From positions 36,184 through 100,183 of the forward strand of contig JAPOOG010000040.1 in NCBI GenBank assembly GCA_026713545.1: a stretch of DNA of 64,000 nucleotides. Reading direction: 5' to 3'. Source of the stretch: Bryobacterales bacterium. Its GTDB lineage: Bacteria; Acidobacteriota; Terriglobia; Bryobacterales; UBA6623. Position 1 is the first letter of the stretch. Every line of letters begins with the position of its first letter. The notes below the pieces were generated by a model that worked only from the letters and a program-made list of their open reading frames with translations, searched no databases and was not told where the DNA came from. The position numbers were made by a program, and so were the translations under genes. This document shows positions 36,974 to 47,326 of the stretch, piece by piece.

Positions 36974-39532
36974 TTGAGCCGCCGCGACTTCACTTGCGGC
37001 TCGATGGCCTCGCTTGCCGCCGCTCTTTCTCGTCCCGCTTCGGCGCAGCAAGGGGAAGCCGTTGTCGATGACTTCGACCGGCCCGACTCGTTCTATCACG
37101 GTGACGGCTGGGAGTCGCTGAATCCCGGCTACTGGAAGCTCCAGGACCGAGCGCTTCGCCGCAGCCTGCGGACCCGCGGCCGCAAGGCTCGCGCCACCGG
37201 TTTCCCCTTCCATCGGTTCATGGAAACGGAGTACGAGACGCGGCCCCCTTATGGCATGATCTGGCGGCGTGACTGGCGGCTCACCGGAAACTACCGCATT
37301 GTGATGGACGCGACCGTCCGGACACTGCCGGAAAACGATCCGGAGCAGGGCTACTCCTTGATGGGTGTCTGCTTCGGCGGACGTACGCTCTACGAAAGCT
37401 GGAACGGCGCCGGCAAGCCGGAAGACGCCTGCTGGTACGCAGCTTGGCGCAGTGACGGCGCATTTGGGGTCTTCAGCCACACTTCGGACGAGACAGTCAA
37501 GGTTCAGCCCGACTCGGCTCGGCAAGCAGGCAAGCCTGAGAGAGGCGAGAGTGTACGAATCGAACTCGAAGTCACCGGCGAGCCTTCAGGGCCGGCCATC
37601 GCAACTGCCCGGCTCATCCGCGGCGTCGGCGAGACGACCGTCCACTGTGCCAATGTCGAACGAACAGCCTTTCTCGAAGGCTATTTCGGCATTGCGGCCC
37701 GCGGTGGTTTGGACTTCGAGGTCAACAAGGTCCGATTGGAACCGGGCGATAATCTTCCCGTCAACGACCTCGTCAACGAGCTCCAGGTCTGCTACCCGCT
37801 CGGCGACTCGCTCCGCATGGTCGACGGTCATTGGCGCTGCAAGTTCATCACGATTTTTCGTCAAGAAGGCCGCCGAGCCGAAATCCGAATCGCCGATTCC
37901 GAAAACCCTGGTTCCGGCTGGGCCGCTGCAATGGTCGCCGGGCGCGCCGACATCGTAACCAACGGCTTCCGCCGCGCTACCGCCGTTGTCGACTGCGTCC
38001 TGCCAGGCAACCCCGCTGAGACGACTTTTTTCTACACCGTGTGGAAAGACGGGACCGACGTTACGATCGACCCGCGATCCGGTGCGCGCCAATACGTAGG
38101 CCGGCTCCCGCAACTCGAGGCTCCCTACCGCCTCTGCGGCCTGAGTTGCCATGCCATCGTCGGCCGCAAACCCGGCATGGATCGCACCGGGAAGTTTCAG
38201 GAGAACTGGATTCACGACCAACCGCTCCGGGATGCCTACCAATACCTCGATGACTACGGCTTTCAAGTGATGGTCTGGGAAGACGACATCTGGTACCTCG
38301 AGCTTGTTCTCTATACCACCAGCACCGACGACGCCTATAAGATCATCACCACCACTTTGGCCGGCCCCACGACCCGCCGGCAGATGATGCGGTACTGGAA
38401 TGTGCTCAATCCCGGGGATCACGACTATGGCATGGACGATGTGAAAGGGCCGGAGCAGATCGCCGTTCGAACCCGTCATGATCTCGGACAAGACCCCGAA
38501 TACATGCAGCGCAACTTCGAGATTGTGCAGCATCTGATCACCGGTGACGACAGCCCCTCCGGCACTGCGAACCCCAAGCGCTGGCGGCGTTGGAAGATGC
38601 CCGGCGGCGACTTCGCTTTGCTGATTGTGGACGCGCGACTGTGGCGAAGTTCGCAGGACACTCATCTATGGGCCACTGAAGGCTGGGCCGGTCGCGGACA
38701 CATCTACGACCGCAAGGATCCAACTCGCTCGTTGCTTGGCGAAGAGCAGTTCGCCTGGCTCCAAGAGACGGTCCGAACCGAAACCGCATCGTTGATTTGC
38801 ATTACGGGCCTCAACGGTCTTCACACCGTCTGGCAGCCCTCTGCTGAAGCCGAGCAACGCAACCGCGTGGCGGCTGACTACGCCGGGTGGGTCAAGGCCG
38901 GTTCGGACCGCGTCATCGAACTGCTCAGCTCACGGGAAGGCATTGTTTCCGTGTATGGCGATGTTCACATCGGATCCATTCTGAAAAACCGTGAGGCGAG
39001 GCTCTATGAGTGCTCGTTCGGACCCATCGGGCGGACCGGCGGACGCCGCGTGAAAGATGGTTTCGGCCGCCTCATGAAGGATTACGACGGCCGCGAAATC
39101 GACTTCATCGCGCTGTTCCAACAAGACTACGAAAGCCCCGGCCTGAAGCCGCAAACAACGCCTGGGTATTGGAACTTTCTCGAGATGGTGTTCGATCCCG
39201 CACGCCGGGAGCCGCGCATCGCACTTCGCGTTCGGCGGCTCAACGACCCCGTAGGACACTCGCCGCGCGGCGGCGGCTCGGTGGATATCAGCGCATCGAG
39301 CACCGGACGTTCACACTCATGCCGCCTCCCTGAAATCCGCACCCTGCCTCTCGCCGATGTGCGCTTCGCCATGTTGGATGGCCGTCCCGTTCGCGGTGTG
39401 CGGAGTCAGGCTGACGGCACGGTGCCGGTGTCGGGCCTGGTCGACGTTCCGCCGGGAACCGAAGTCTTGATGACGGCCCACGCGTCCGGCAAGGTCGAGG
39501 CTCGGGCGATTCGGACCGCACCTCTTGGCTGA
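36974..39532 (+). CDS. Large Tat-exported protein with PhoD-like metallophosphatase region
   Basis: Exported 852-residue protein. TTG 36974 is preferred: GGAG is nine bases upstream and it gives a classic short Tat leader (M-S-R-R-D-F-T-C-G-S-M-A-S-L-A-A-A-L). An ATG at 36917 adds 19 residues. The first ~300 residues form a beta-rich, LamG-like region with many aromatic residues. The later half has PhoD-like landmarks: G-D-H-D-Y-G-M-D-D where PhoD has its metal-binding D-D-H, L-G-E-E-Q-F-A-W-L-Q, and V-Y-G-D-V-H-I-G-S near the end. Phosphoesterase activity is inference. It faces divergent yggX and precedes a small lipoprotein gene. Confidence 0.75.
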   Translation: MSRRDFTCGSMASLAAALSRPASAQQGEAVVDDFDRPDSFYHGDGWESLNPGYWKLQDRALRRSLRTRGRKARATGFPFHRFMETEYETRPPYGMIWRRDWRLTGNYRIVMDATVRTLPENDPEQGYSLMGVCFGGRTLYESWNGAGKPEDACWYAAWRSDGAFGVFSHTSDETVKVQPDSARQAGKPERGESVRIELEVTGEPSGPAIATARLIRGVGETTVHCANVERTAFLEGYFGIAARGGLDFEVNKVRLEPGDNLPVNDLVNELQVCYPLGDSLRMVDGHWRCKFITIFRQEGRRAEIRIADSENPGSGWAAAMVAGRADIVTNGFRRATAVVDCVLPGNPAETTFFYTVWKDGTDVTIDPRSGARQYVGRLPQLEAPYRLCGLSCHAIVGRKPGMDRTGKFQENWIHDQPLRDAYQYLDDYGFQVMVWEDDIWYLELVLYTTSTDDAYKIITTTLAGPTTRRQMMRYWNVLNPGDHDYGMDDVKGPEQIAVRTRHDLGQDPEYMQRNFEIVQHLITGDDSPSGTANPKRWRRWKMPGGDFALLIVDARLWRSSQDTHLWATEGWAGRGHIYDRKDPTRSLLGEEQFAWLQETVRTETASLICITGLNGLHTVWQPSAEAEQRNRVAADYAGWVKAGSDRVIELLSSREGIVSVYGDVHIGSILKNREARLYECSFGPIGRTGGRRVKDGFGRLMKDYDGREIDFIALFQQDYESPGLKPQTTPGYWNFLEMVFDPARREPRIALRVRRLNDPVGHSPRGGGSVDISASSTGRSHSCRLPEIRTLPLADVRFAMLDGRPVRGVRSQADGTVPVSGLVDVPPGTEVLMTAHASGKVEARAIRTAPLG

Positions 39533-39606
39533 GACTCATGCCTCAAGCAGAATCTCGACTTTTCCGTATGAGCGAAAGCCTCGTTCGCCGCAGGTACATT
39601 CCATCT

Positions 39607-40083
39607 ATGACAGTTCGCTGCCTTCCTGTCCTCACCCTGATATTGCTTTCCGGGTGCAGTTCGACACCGTCCAGCTACCCGGCCGGCTCGTTTGACGAAG
39701 CCCGTATCCGCGAAGCCGTAGACCGCGCGGTCGGCGCATTTGGAACCTCCGACATCGAAACGCTGATTTCCCTTCGCACCGAAGACTCCGTCGTTCTCAA
39801 ACCGGGCGCCGAGCCCCTCCTCGGCAAAGAAGCTCGCCGCGCCTCACTGCTGGATGTCTTTGATCGGTTCGATGTCAATGAGACCCGAACCGTCGAAGAA
39901 ATCGATGTGGTGGGTGACCGCGCCATCGTCTGGGGCACGTATACCGTCACGTTGACCCCCAAGGACGGCTCCGCGTCTACGAACGAATCCGGCAACTACA
40001 TCGACATCCTTCACCGGCAGACCGACGGCTCCTGGCTCTTTGCTCGTACGATTTGGAACGCCGCATCGGTGAATGGACCCTGA
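39607..40083 (+). CDS. SnoaL/DUF4440-like lipoprotein
   Basis: Predicted lipoprotein of 158 residues: signal peptide L-P-V-L-T-L-I-L-L-S-G-C with a good lipobox, then an NTF2/SnoaL-like cone fold (A-V-D-R-A-V-G-A-F-G-T-S-D-I-E-T-L-I-S-L, E-D-S-V-V-L-K-P-G, G-D-R-A-I-V-W-G-T-Y-T-V, and the final D-G-S-W-L-F-A-R-T-I-W-N). These folds bind small molecules or act as simple enzymes; the role here is unknown. ATG 39607 begins the lipobox leader; the frame from 39538 adds an unlikely extension. The upstream gene ends about 74 bases before it. Confidence 0.85.
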   Translation: MTVRCLPVLTLILLSGCSSTPSSYPAGSFDEARIREAVDRAVGAFGTSDIETLISLRTEDSVVLKPGAEPLLGKEARRASLLDVFDRFDVNETRTVEEIDVVGDRAIVWGTYTVTLTPKDGSASTNESGNYIDILHRQTDGSWLFARTIWNAASVNGP

Positions 40084-40165
40084 TGCTCCGTCTGGTAGAG
40101 TGGGTTAAGTTATACACAAGTCATCCCCAGCCTTTCTCACCAAGTGACGATCCGAAGTGATTGAA

Positions 40166-40313
40166 AGGACTGTCAGGACGAGGCATGAGCCGATCGTCGC
40201 GCCAAGGCGTACTTGAGTACTTGACAGTACATTGAGCACGGCAATCAAGCACGACGAAGTCATGGCGATCTTATCGCGTGCTTCTTCCATCTGGTGGTGA
40301 GAAAAGCAGGCTC
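40166..40313. repeat. Dispersed intergenic repeat, copy A
   Basis: About 150 bases directly upstream of hemQ closely match 59721-59876. Shared blocks include CAGGACGAGGC, AGGCGTACTTGA, GAAGTCATGGCG, TATCGCGTGCTTC and GGTGGTGAGAAA. It fills most of the gap before hemQ, so the hemQ promoter and leader lie in or beside repeat sequence. Confidence 0.65.
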
Positions 40314-40321
40314 GAAAGAAC

Positions 40322-41248
40322 ATGAGTGCCCCGAACGCCAGCGGTCCTCCCCCGCCCCACGCCCGCAACGCGCCCGTGCAGGTGCCCGCTGTGCCGTTGA
40401 CTTTGGACGGGTCGAGCGTCCTTCATCAGATGTTCCGTATTCGCTGGAGCGCTTGGCGCTCCCTGACGCCGGAAAAGCGTCAGGGGATCACGGATGAAGC
40501 GGCAGCAGTTCTTGAGCCCCTCGAATTGCACCCTGAAGGAGGTACGGCGCTGTTCTCGCAACTAGGCCACAAGGGAGACCTGATGATCGTCCACTTCCGC
40601 CGCTCGTTCGAAGGCTTGAACGAAGTCGAGCTGGCTCTCTCCCAACTCAGGCTCAGCGACTATCTGGAAGCGACGACCTCCTATGTCTCTGTCGTGGAAC
40701 TCGGCCTGTATGCCTCTTCTGTCCAACTCTACGATGAGTTGCAAAAAAGAGGGATCGAGCCTGACAGCGATGAATGGAAGCAGGCTGAGTCCGAGAAGCT
40801 CGAGGAGCAGCGCCAGGCAATGGCGCCTCGGCTCTGGCCCGGCATTCCTCCTCACAAGTATCTTTGCTTCTATCCGATGGACAAGAAACGAGGCGACGCC
40901 CACAACTGGTATTCGGAACCGATCGGCGACCGCGGACGCATGATGCGCGATCACGGCCTCATTGGACGCCGCTACGCCGGCAAGGTGAAGCAGATCATTT
41001 CCGGGTCCATCGGTTTTGACGATTGGGAATGGGGCGTCGATCTTTTCGCCAATGATCCGCTTGTTTTCAAGAAGCTCATCTACGAGATGCGTTTCGATGA
41101 GGCAAGCGCTCTATACGCCTTGTTTGGTAAGTTCTACATTGGATTGCGTCTGCCGGTCTCGCAAATGGAGCGGTTCCTGCACGGCATGGCGCCCGAATAT
41201 GAAGCTCCCGCCGAAACCGCACATCCCAGAGGACGCCCACCTGCCTGA
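40322..41248 (+). CDS. hemQ: Coproheme decarboxylase HemQ (chlorite dismutase family)
   Basis: HemQ oxidatively decarboxylates Fe-coproporphyrin III to haem b in the coproporphyrin-dependent pathway. The 308-residue protein has a non-conserved Pro-rich N terminus of about 30 residues, then the dimeric ferredoxin-like fold of the family. Diagnostic HemQ residues are visible: the catalytic Tyr in L-C-F-Y-P-M-D-K-K-R (Tyr184) and the axial haem His in M-M-R-D-H-G-L-I-G-R-R-Y (His211). The closing block D-D-W-E-W-G-V-D-L-F-A and F-D-E-A-S-A-L-Y-A is also typical. These favour HemQ over a true chlorite dismutase. The gene starts right at the edge of the dispersed repeat. Confidence 0.92.
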   Translation: MSAPNASGPPPPHARNAPVQVPAVPLTLDGSSVLHQMFRIRWSAWRSLTPEKRQGITDEAAAVLEPLELHPEGGTALFSQLGHKGDLMIVHFRRSFEGLNEVELALSQLRLSDYLEATTSYVSVVELGLYASSVQLYDELQKRGIEPDSDEWKQAESEKLEEQRQAMAPRLWPGIPPHKYLCFYPMDKKRGDAHNWYSEPIGDRGRMMRDHGLIGRRYAGKVKQIISGSIGFDDWEWGVDLFANDPLVFKKLIYEMRFDEASALYALFGKFYIGLRLPVSQMERFLHGMAPEYEAPAETAHPRGRPPA

Positions 41249-41306
41249 GCCCGGTGGTAATCGTGCCTGCGTGCATTTGAGAAGCCTCTTGAGGAGGTGA
41301 GTCCGT

Positions 41307-42221
41307 ATGTCTGCGAATCAGAATACAGTCGATCGTCGCAGCACACGCGAACAAGCGCGGTCGCTCGCGCGGTCAGCCGGCATCAGTTTCTGGCTGGCGA
41401 TGCTGTCGGTTCTTGTAGCCGTCGCGGTCGGTGGATACTCTTTGTACGCCGTTCACATGTCGTCCCGGCAGTTGGACGAAACGGAGCAGCAGCTACGAGT
41501 CGCCGGACGACGCGTTCAAGAGGCGGAGGAATCAGCCCGTCACGCACGCGAATTGGCTGACCTTGCGCAGCAGCATGCAGAAGCCGCTGCCGGAAAAGCC
41601 CGGGATGCGGGTGGCATGGCGATGCAGGCTCGCAATAAAGCCACCTCAGCCGAGCAATGGGCACATCGCTTGCGCGAACGCGCCGAAAGCGCCGACCGGG
41701 AAGCGATCGAAGCCGGTCGGCGCCTCAGTGACGGCCTTGCCCGCATGGTGCGTTTGGAAGAGGATCTCCGCGAGGCGGAGTCGCAACTCGCCCATGCCAT
41801 GGATCGCCTCTCCGCTTCAGAACGTCAGGCCGAACAGGCGGCCGACGATGCACACTTCGCGCGCGAGGAATTGGCTACGGCCGAGGCGCGAGCCCAGGGA
41901 GTGGAGCAACGCTACAAGCAGTTGGAGACGCGTCTTGACGAGGCGCTGAATACAGCACGTTCAGCCGTACGCCACGCTCGGCAACAACAACAGCTATCCA
42001 ACCGCAATCAAGCGAATGCCGAAGCGGCGTTGGGACACGCCTTTCGCCGCATCGGTGTCGTGCCGGAAAGAAACTCTTCATCGAATCAAACGACTCCCGA
42101 CCTGCACGACTACCGTAACTTGGAAAAGCGCGCCCGAAGTGCACGCGCTGAGGCTGGGCGCGCTTTGGATCGCGCTCAGGCCGTTCTCGACGACTTGGCT
42201 CTCTCCACCGCGTCGCAATAG
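41307..42221 (+). CDS. Membrane-anchored coiled-coil protein
   Basis: Unrecognised 304-residue protein with a strong ribosome-binding site (GAGGAGG upstream of ATG 41307). After a basic N terminus there is one membrane helix (about residues 27-50: I-S-F-W-L-A-M-L-S-V-L-V-A-V-A-V-G-G). From residue 55 to the end it is almost pure Ala/Glu/Arg heptad coiled coil. The topology suggests an anchored rod in the periplasm or cytoplasm, as in envelope spacers or chemoreceptor-like rods without signalling domains. No functional motif is present. Low-complexity coiled coils mislead homology searches, so no name is offered. Confidence 0.75.
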   Translation: MSANQNTVDRRSTREQARSLARSAGISFWLAMLSVLVAVAVGGYSLYAVHMSSRQLDETEQQLRVAGRRVQEAEESARHARELADLAQQHAEAAAGKARDAGGMAMQARNKATSAEQWAHRLRERAESADREAIEAGRRLSDGLARMVRLEEDLREAESQLAHAMDRLSASERQAEQAADDAHFAREELATAEARAQGVEQRYKQLETRLDEALNTARSAVRHARQQQQLSNRNQANAEAALGHAFRRIGVVPERNSSSNQTTPDLHDYRNLEKRARSARAEAGRALDRAQAVLDDLALSTASQ

Positions 42222-42237
42222 CAGACTCCCTGCTGCG

Positions 42238-43194
42238 ATGGACTTTTCCCTCTGGATTGAAAGGATCACGGGTGGTGACCTGCGCCTTCTCGCACGGGCC
42301 TTGAGCGAAATCGAGAATCGCGGACCACGGGCAAACTCCTTGTTGGAGGCGCTGTTTCCGCACATGCGAAAGGCTTGTACCATCGGTGTCACTGGCGCGC
42401 CGGGGGCCGGCAAGAGCACCGTCGTAGACGCCCTGGCTGCGTGCTTTCGCAAACAGGACAAACGGGTCGCCATTCTGGCTATCGACCCCACGAGTCCGTT
42501 CACCGGAGGATCAATTCTCGGTGACCGCATTCGGATGCAATCCCATGAAGCGGATGACGGCGTCTTCATCCGTTCGATGGCCACCCGCGGTTCGCTCGGG
42601 GGACTCGCTCCTGCAGCGGCAGATGTGCTGGTCGCTCTCGATGCCGCAGGCTTCGAAGTCATTCTCATCGAGACCGTCGGAGTCGGCCAAGCGGAGGTCG
42701 ACGTGGTTCAGCTCGCGTCGACAGTGGCGCTGCTCCTTAATCCGTCCAGCGGCAGCGATGTACAGACCATGAAAGCCGGCATCATGGAAATCGCTGACGT
42801 TTTCGTTATCAACAAAGCGGACCTTGCCGGTGCGGACCGTCTCGAGTCTGAATTACGCGCCATGCTTTCTCTCGGACCTGAAGCGAAGGAAAAAGAGCCG
42901 CCCATCGTTCGCACGGTAGCCACGCAAGGGACTGGCATTGAGGAACTGGCGGCTTTGCTCGCATCGGCGCCGTTGCCCGTTGAACGGCCCACGGACTACT
43001 GGGAGTGGCGTCTCATCGAGATGGTGCGCGAGCGCTTGATGGATACGGTTCTCGAGAAAGCCCTGCCTGCCGGGCGTTTGAGCGAAGCTGCGCAACAGAT
43101 CATCACTCGCCGGCTCAACCCTTTCTCGTTCGCGGACGAATTGACCCGCGACCTGTTGTCCGATTCGTTGCTCAATCGGCCAAAGGCAGATTGA
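42238..43194 (+). CDS. meaB: MeaB/ArgK-type G-protein chaperone
   Basis: P-loop GTPase of the MeaB family, which loads and protects B12-dependent methylmalonyl-CoA mutase. The 318-residue protein shows Walker A G-A-P-G-A-G-K-S at 53-60, the switch region D-P-T-S-P-F-T-G-G-S-I-L-G-D-R-I-R-M, S-M-A-T-R-G-S-L-G-G, E-T-V-G-V-G-Q and the guanine motif N-K-A-D. ATG 42238 follows the coiled-coil gene by 16 bases; a longer frame antisense-like to that gene is rejected. No mutase gene is in the window. Its 3' end overlaps the convergent oxidoreductase gene by 23 bases. Confidence 0.93.
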   Translation: MDFSLWIERITGGDLRLLARALSEIENRGPRANSLLEALFPHMRKACTIGVTGAPGAGKSTVVDALAACFRKQDKRVAILAIDPTSPFTGGSILGDRIRMQSHEADDGVFIRSMATRGSLGGLAPAAADVLVALDAAGFEVILIETVGVGQAEVDVVQLASTVALLLNPSSGSDVQTMKAGIMEIADVFVINKADLAGADRLESELRAMLSLGPEAKEKEPPIVRTVATQGTGIEELAALLASAPLPVERPTDYWEWRLIEMVRERLMDTVLEKALPAGRLSEAAQQIITRRLNPFSFADELTRDLLSDSLLNRPKAD

Positions 43195-44215
43195 CGGACG
43201 AGCCGCGCTCCGCTGACCGGAAAACGGCTTCCGTGAATTCCATGTATTTCACGCCGTCAGCGAATGTGGTCCAGGCGGGCGTGCCTGTCTTGATGAGATG
43301 GATGAAGTCTTGCTCGACAGTCCATTCCTTGACTTCGTCATCGGGAACTGGAATCTCGGCGAGGCCATCCGCACCCGCTTGCGCACCGAAGATCGTGTCG
43401 CTCTTGAGGTTGTAGATCAACGTTCCGTTGCTGCCGTAGGCCTCGATTTGCGGTTCGACTCCGAAGCGTGCGACTCCGGAAAACAGGAACGCGGCAAGAG
43501 CGCCGCTTTCCATCTCGCCGGTAACGTAGACGGTGTCAGGCCGCTCCACCGGCCCGCTTCCCTGCCCTGAGGCAAGCGGCCGATCCCGCGTGAAGGTCCG
43601 GGTTTGTGCCGAAACCGTCTTCATATAGCCATACCAGCGCTGAACGGTCTCGACGACAATGCCCATGGCCAGTGCGTTCAGGCCCGAATACCGTGCGACC
43701 TGCCGCCAGTGCAGGGGCCTCTCGGCATCAGCGGTATCGCCGCCGAGAAACCGAGCGTGGATGTTGCGGATCTCGCCGAGATAGCCGTCGTCGATGAGCC
43801 GCTTCATGACGTTGTGTCCTTTGAACCCGAACGGGGACGGACAGATCTGTGTCGCGAGACCCGTCTCCTGTGCTTTCGCGTACATCGCTTTCGCCTCGCG
43901 AAGGTTCATCGCCATGCGGGCTTGCACGAACGTGTGCTTGCCGCGATCGAGTGATTCCAGCACGAACGGACAGTGCTTGTAGGGCCAGGTGCCGATCATG
44001 ACTGCATCGATATCGGCCCTCGCCATCAGGGCGTGCGAATCGGTCATGATGTCCGGATCAAGGCCGAATTCGTCCGCGATGGCAGCGGCGCTCTCTGCGG
44101 AGCGGTTGCAGATGGCAACGACCTTGGCGTCGTCTATCTTCGCCAACCCGGGGAAATGACGAAGGCGGAAGATGTCGCCGGCGCCGATGATGCCGATGCG
44201 GATGGGATTGCTCAT
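43172..44215 (-). CDS. Gfo/Idh/MocA family oxidoreductase
   Basis: NAD(P)-binding oxidoreductase of 347 residues, a family acting mostly on sugars and inositols. The N-terminal Rossmann motif is I-G-I-I-G-A-G-D-I-F-R, with a second half typical of GFO/IDH C-terminal beta domains. The usual E-K-P motif (catalytic Lys) after the second strand is replaced by V-Q-A-R-M-A-M-N, so classical dehydrogenase catalysis is doubtful and a modified or non-redox role is possible. It overlaps meaB at the 3' end and is divergent from purM. Confidence 0.85.
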   Translation of the reverse strand: MSNPIRIGIIGAGDIFRLRHFPGLAKIDDAKVVAICNRSAESAAAIADEFGLDPDIMTDSHALMARADIDAVMIGTWPYKHCPFVLESLDRGKHTFVQARMAMNLREAKAMYAKAQETGLATQICPSPFGFKGHNVMKRLIDDGYLGEIRNIHARFLGGDTADAERPLHWRQVARYSGLNALAMGIVVETVQRWYGYMKTVSAQTRTFTRDRPLASGQGSGPVERPDTVYVTGEMESGALAAFLFSGVARFGVEPQIEAYGSNGTLIYNLKSDTIFGAQAGADGLAEIPVPDDEVKEWTVEQDFIHLIKTGTPAWTTFADGVKYMEFTEAVFRSAERGSSVNLPLAD

Positions 44216-44339
44216 GCGTTTCTTTCTCCGTTGGCAAGGGAGTGGCCGCCACGCCCTCGCCCATCCGATGAGTATAAGCGTGGTACGTTCCTATCCGCGA
44301 AGGACCACCGGGGCTGGGGTGCGATAATACCTGATTCCC

Positions 44340-45376
<1,037 letters not shown>

Positions 45377-45380
<4 letters not shown>

Positions 45381-45976
45381 AGAAGCTCGGCATCCTCCTT
45401 TCGGGGCGCGGATCGAACTTTCAGGCAATCGCCAGGAGCGTGCAAGCAGGAAAAATCCCGGCGGAGATTGCGGTCGTCATCAGTAACAAGGCGGACGCGC
45501 AGGGACTCGAAACGGCTCGTGCGATGGGACTCGAAGCAGTTTGCATCCCGTCTAAAGGCCTCAAGCGAAAAGAGTTCGACCGCCGAGTAGTCGCTTTGCT
45601 CAAGGAGAAACAGGTTGACCTGGTCTGCCTGGCGGGTTTCATGCGTCTGCTCAGCGCCTGTTTCGTTGAGCAGTTTCCGGATCGCATCCTCAACATCCAT
45701 CCGGCGCTGCTGCCTTCGTTTCCCGGACTTGACGGACAGCGGCAAGCCCTGGAGCATGGCGTCAAGTTCAGCGGCTGCACGGTTCATTTCGTAGACACCG
45801 GTCTGGACTCGGGGCCCATCGTCGCCCAAGCTGTCGTACCCGTAAACGACGATGACACTCTCGCGGCGCTCTCAGCGCGCATTCTTTCGGAGGAGCATCG
45901 ACTTTATACCGAAGCGATTAACATTGTATTGAGCGGCAAGTTCCGTATCGAAGGCCGCCGGGTCATGAGGACCTGA
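45377..45976 (+). CDS. purN: Phosphoribosylglycinamide formyltransferase
   Basis: GAR transformylase, using 10-formyltetrahydrofolate in the third step of purine synthesis. The 199-residue length is normal. Landmarks are L-L-S-G-R-G-S-N-F-Q-A-I at the start, the catalytic I-L-N-I-H-P-A-L-L-P-S-F-P-G block, and F-S-G-C-T-V-H-F-V-D-T-G-L-D-S-G-P-I with the conserved Asp. Where most homologues have a His-containing A-H-x-Q segment, this one reads D-G-Q-R-Q. It is coupled to purM by a four-base overlap. Confidence 0.96.
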
Positions 45977-46033
45977 TAGCGGCCTCAACGGAACAATGCG
46001 CTCGGGGGGATTCCAGGGACGGGCCAATTTTGA

Positions 46034-46052
46034 CACTAAAAGCACTTTAGTG
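46034..46052. other. Small hairpin upstream of tyrS
   Basis: CACTAAA-agcac-TTTAGTG is a perfect seven-base stem in the 122-base purN-tyrS gap. No T-run follows. It may be a leader hairpin or an operator; no T-box features were seen. Confidence 0.3.
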
Positions 46053-46098
46053 AGGCTGAGCCGCTCCGCATGCCCGTTCAAACGCCTCCTCCCTATCC

Positions 46099-47316
46099 AT
46101 GACCATCGACCAACAACTGGAATATCTGCGCAAGGGCTTCGTCGAGATCATCCCCGAAGACGAACTTGAGCAGCGCCTCATCGCCGCTCGGAAAGAAGGA
46201 CGGCCGCTACGGGTAAAGGCCGGTTTTGACCCCACGGCGCCTGATATCCATCTCGGCCACACGGTTGTCATTCGAAAGCTCCGTCACTTTCAGGAATGTG
46301 GACATACCGTGATCTTCGTAGTCGGCGCAGCGACCGCGCTGATCGGCGACCCTTCCGGCCGCGGCGCTACACGGCCGCCCCTGACGCGCGAGGAAGTCGA
46401 AGCAAACGCCGAGACGTACAAACGGCAGGCCTTCAAGATCCTCGATCCCCAAAAAACCGAGCTGCGCTTCAACAACGAGTGGCTCATGCCGTTGCAGTAC
46501 GAAGACCTGATGCGATTGGCTTCGCGCTACACCGTTGCCCGCATGCTTGAACGTGACGACTTCAGCAAGCGCTACCAAGCAGGCCGGCCCATCAGTATCC
46601 ACGAACTCCTGTACCCGCTCGTACAGGCCTACGACTCCGTGGCGATCGAGGCGGATGTAGAGCTGGGCGGGACGGATCAGAAATTCAATCTTCTCGTCGG
46701 CCGCGAAATCCAACGCGACTATGGACAGGCTCCCCAGATCATCGCGACGACGCCGTTGCTCGAAGGTCTGGATGGCACTCAAAAGATGTCGAAGTCGCTG
46801 GACAATTACATCGGAGTCACCGAACCGCCCGAGGTGATGTACCGCAAGGTCATGCAGATCAGCGACGAGCTGATGTTCCGCTACTACGAGCTGTTGACCG
46901 GGATGAGCATGCTGCAAATCGACTCGCTCAAAGCGGACATTGCAGGCGGCTCGCTACACCCGATGCAGGCCAAGCACGATCTCGCCTTGCGCATCGTTTC
47001 CGACTATCATTCCCTTGAAGATGCCGAGCGGGCCGCTGCCGTGTTTCGCAAAGTCGTGCAAGAACGCCAAGCTCCCGACGACATGCCGGTTCACGACTTG
47101 CCGGAGACAATCCATGGTGGTTCCGTGATCCGCATCGACAAGCTTCTCCGCACGATCGGACTTTGCAATTCCGGCGCCGAGGCGAATCGTAAACTGAAGG
47201 AAGGCGCGGTGTCCATCAATGGAAAGAAGCACCGGGCAATGAGCTTCGAGGTCGCAGATGGTCTAAGCGAACTAACGATGCAAGTCGGCAAGAAGTGGGC
47301 TCGCATTAAGCTCTAG
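46099..47316 (+). CDS. tyrS: Tyrosyl-tRNA synthetase
   Basis: Class I aminoacyl-tRNA synthetase charging tRNA-Tyr. The 405-residue protein has H-L-G-H (HIGH) at 51-54, K-M-S-K-S at 229-233, and the tyrosine-pocket segment Y-P-L-V-Q-A-Y-D-S with [11 protein letters not shown]. The C terminus is an S4 RNA-binding domain ([12 protein letters not shown], about residues 345-375). The H-L-G-H variant and overall layout fit the TyrZ-like branch better than the E. coli type. It precedes the permease gene by 10 bases and may be co-transcribed with it. Confidence 0.97.
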   Translation: MTIDQQLEYLRKGFVEIIPEDELEQRLIAARKEGRPLRVKAGFDPTAPDIHLGHTVVIRKLRHFQECGHTVIFVVGAATALIGDPSGRGATRPPLTREEVEANAETYKRQAFKILDPQKTELRFNNEWLMPLQYEDLMRLASRYTVARMLERDDFSKRYQAGRPISIHELLYPLVQAYDSVAIEADVELGGTDQKFNLLVGREIQRDYGQAPQIIATTPLLEGLDGTQKMSKSLDNYIGVTEPPEVMYRKVMQISDELMFRYYELLTGMSMLQIDSLKADIAGGSLHPMQAKHDLALRIVSDYHSLEDAERAAAVFRKVVQERQAPDDMPVHDLPETIHGGSVIRIDKLLRTIGLCNSGAEANRKLKEGAVSINGKKHRAMSFEVADGLSELTMQVGKKWARIKL

Positions 47317-47326
47317 AAAGTCACTG

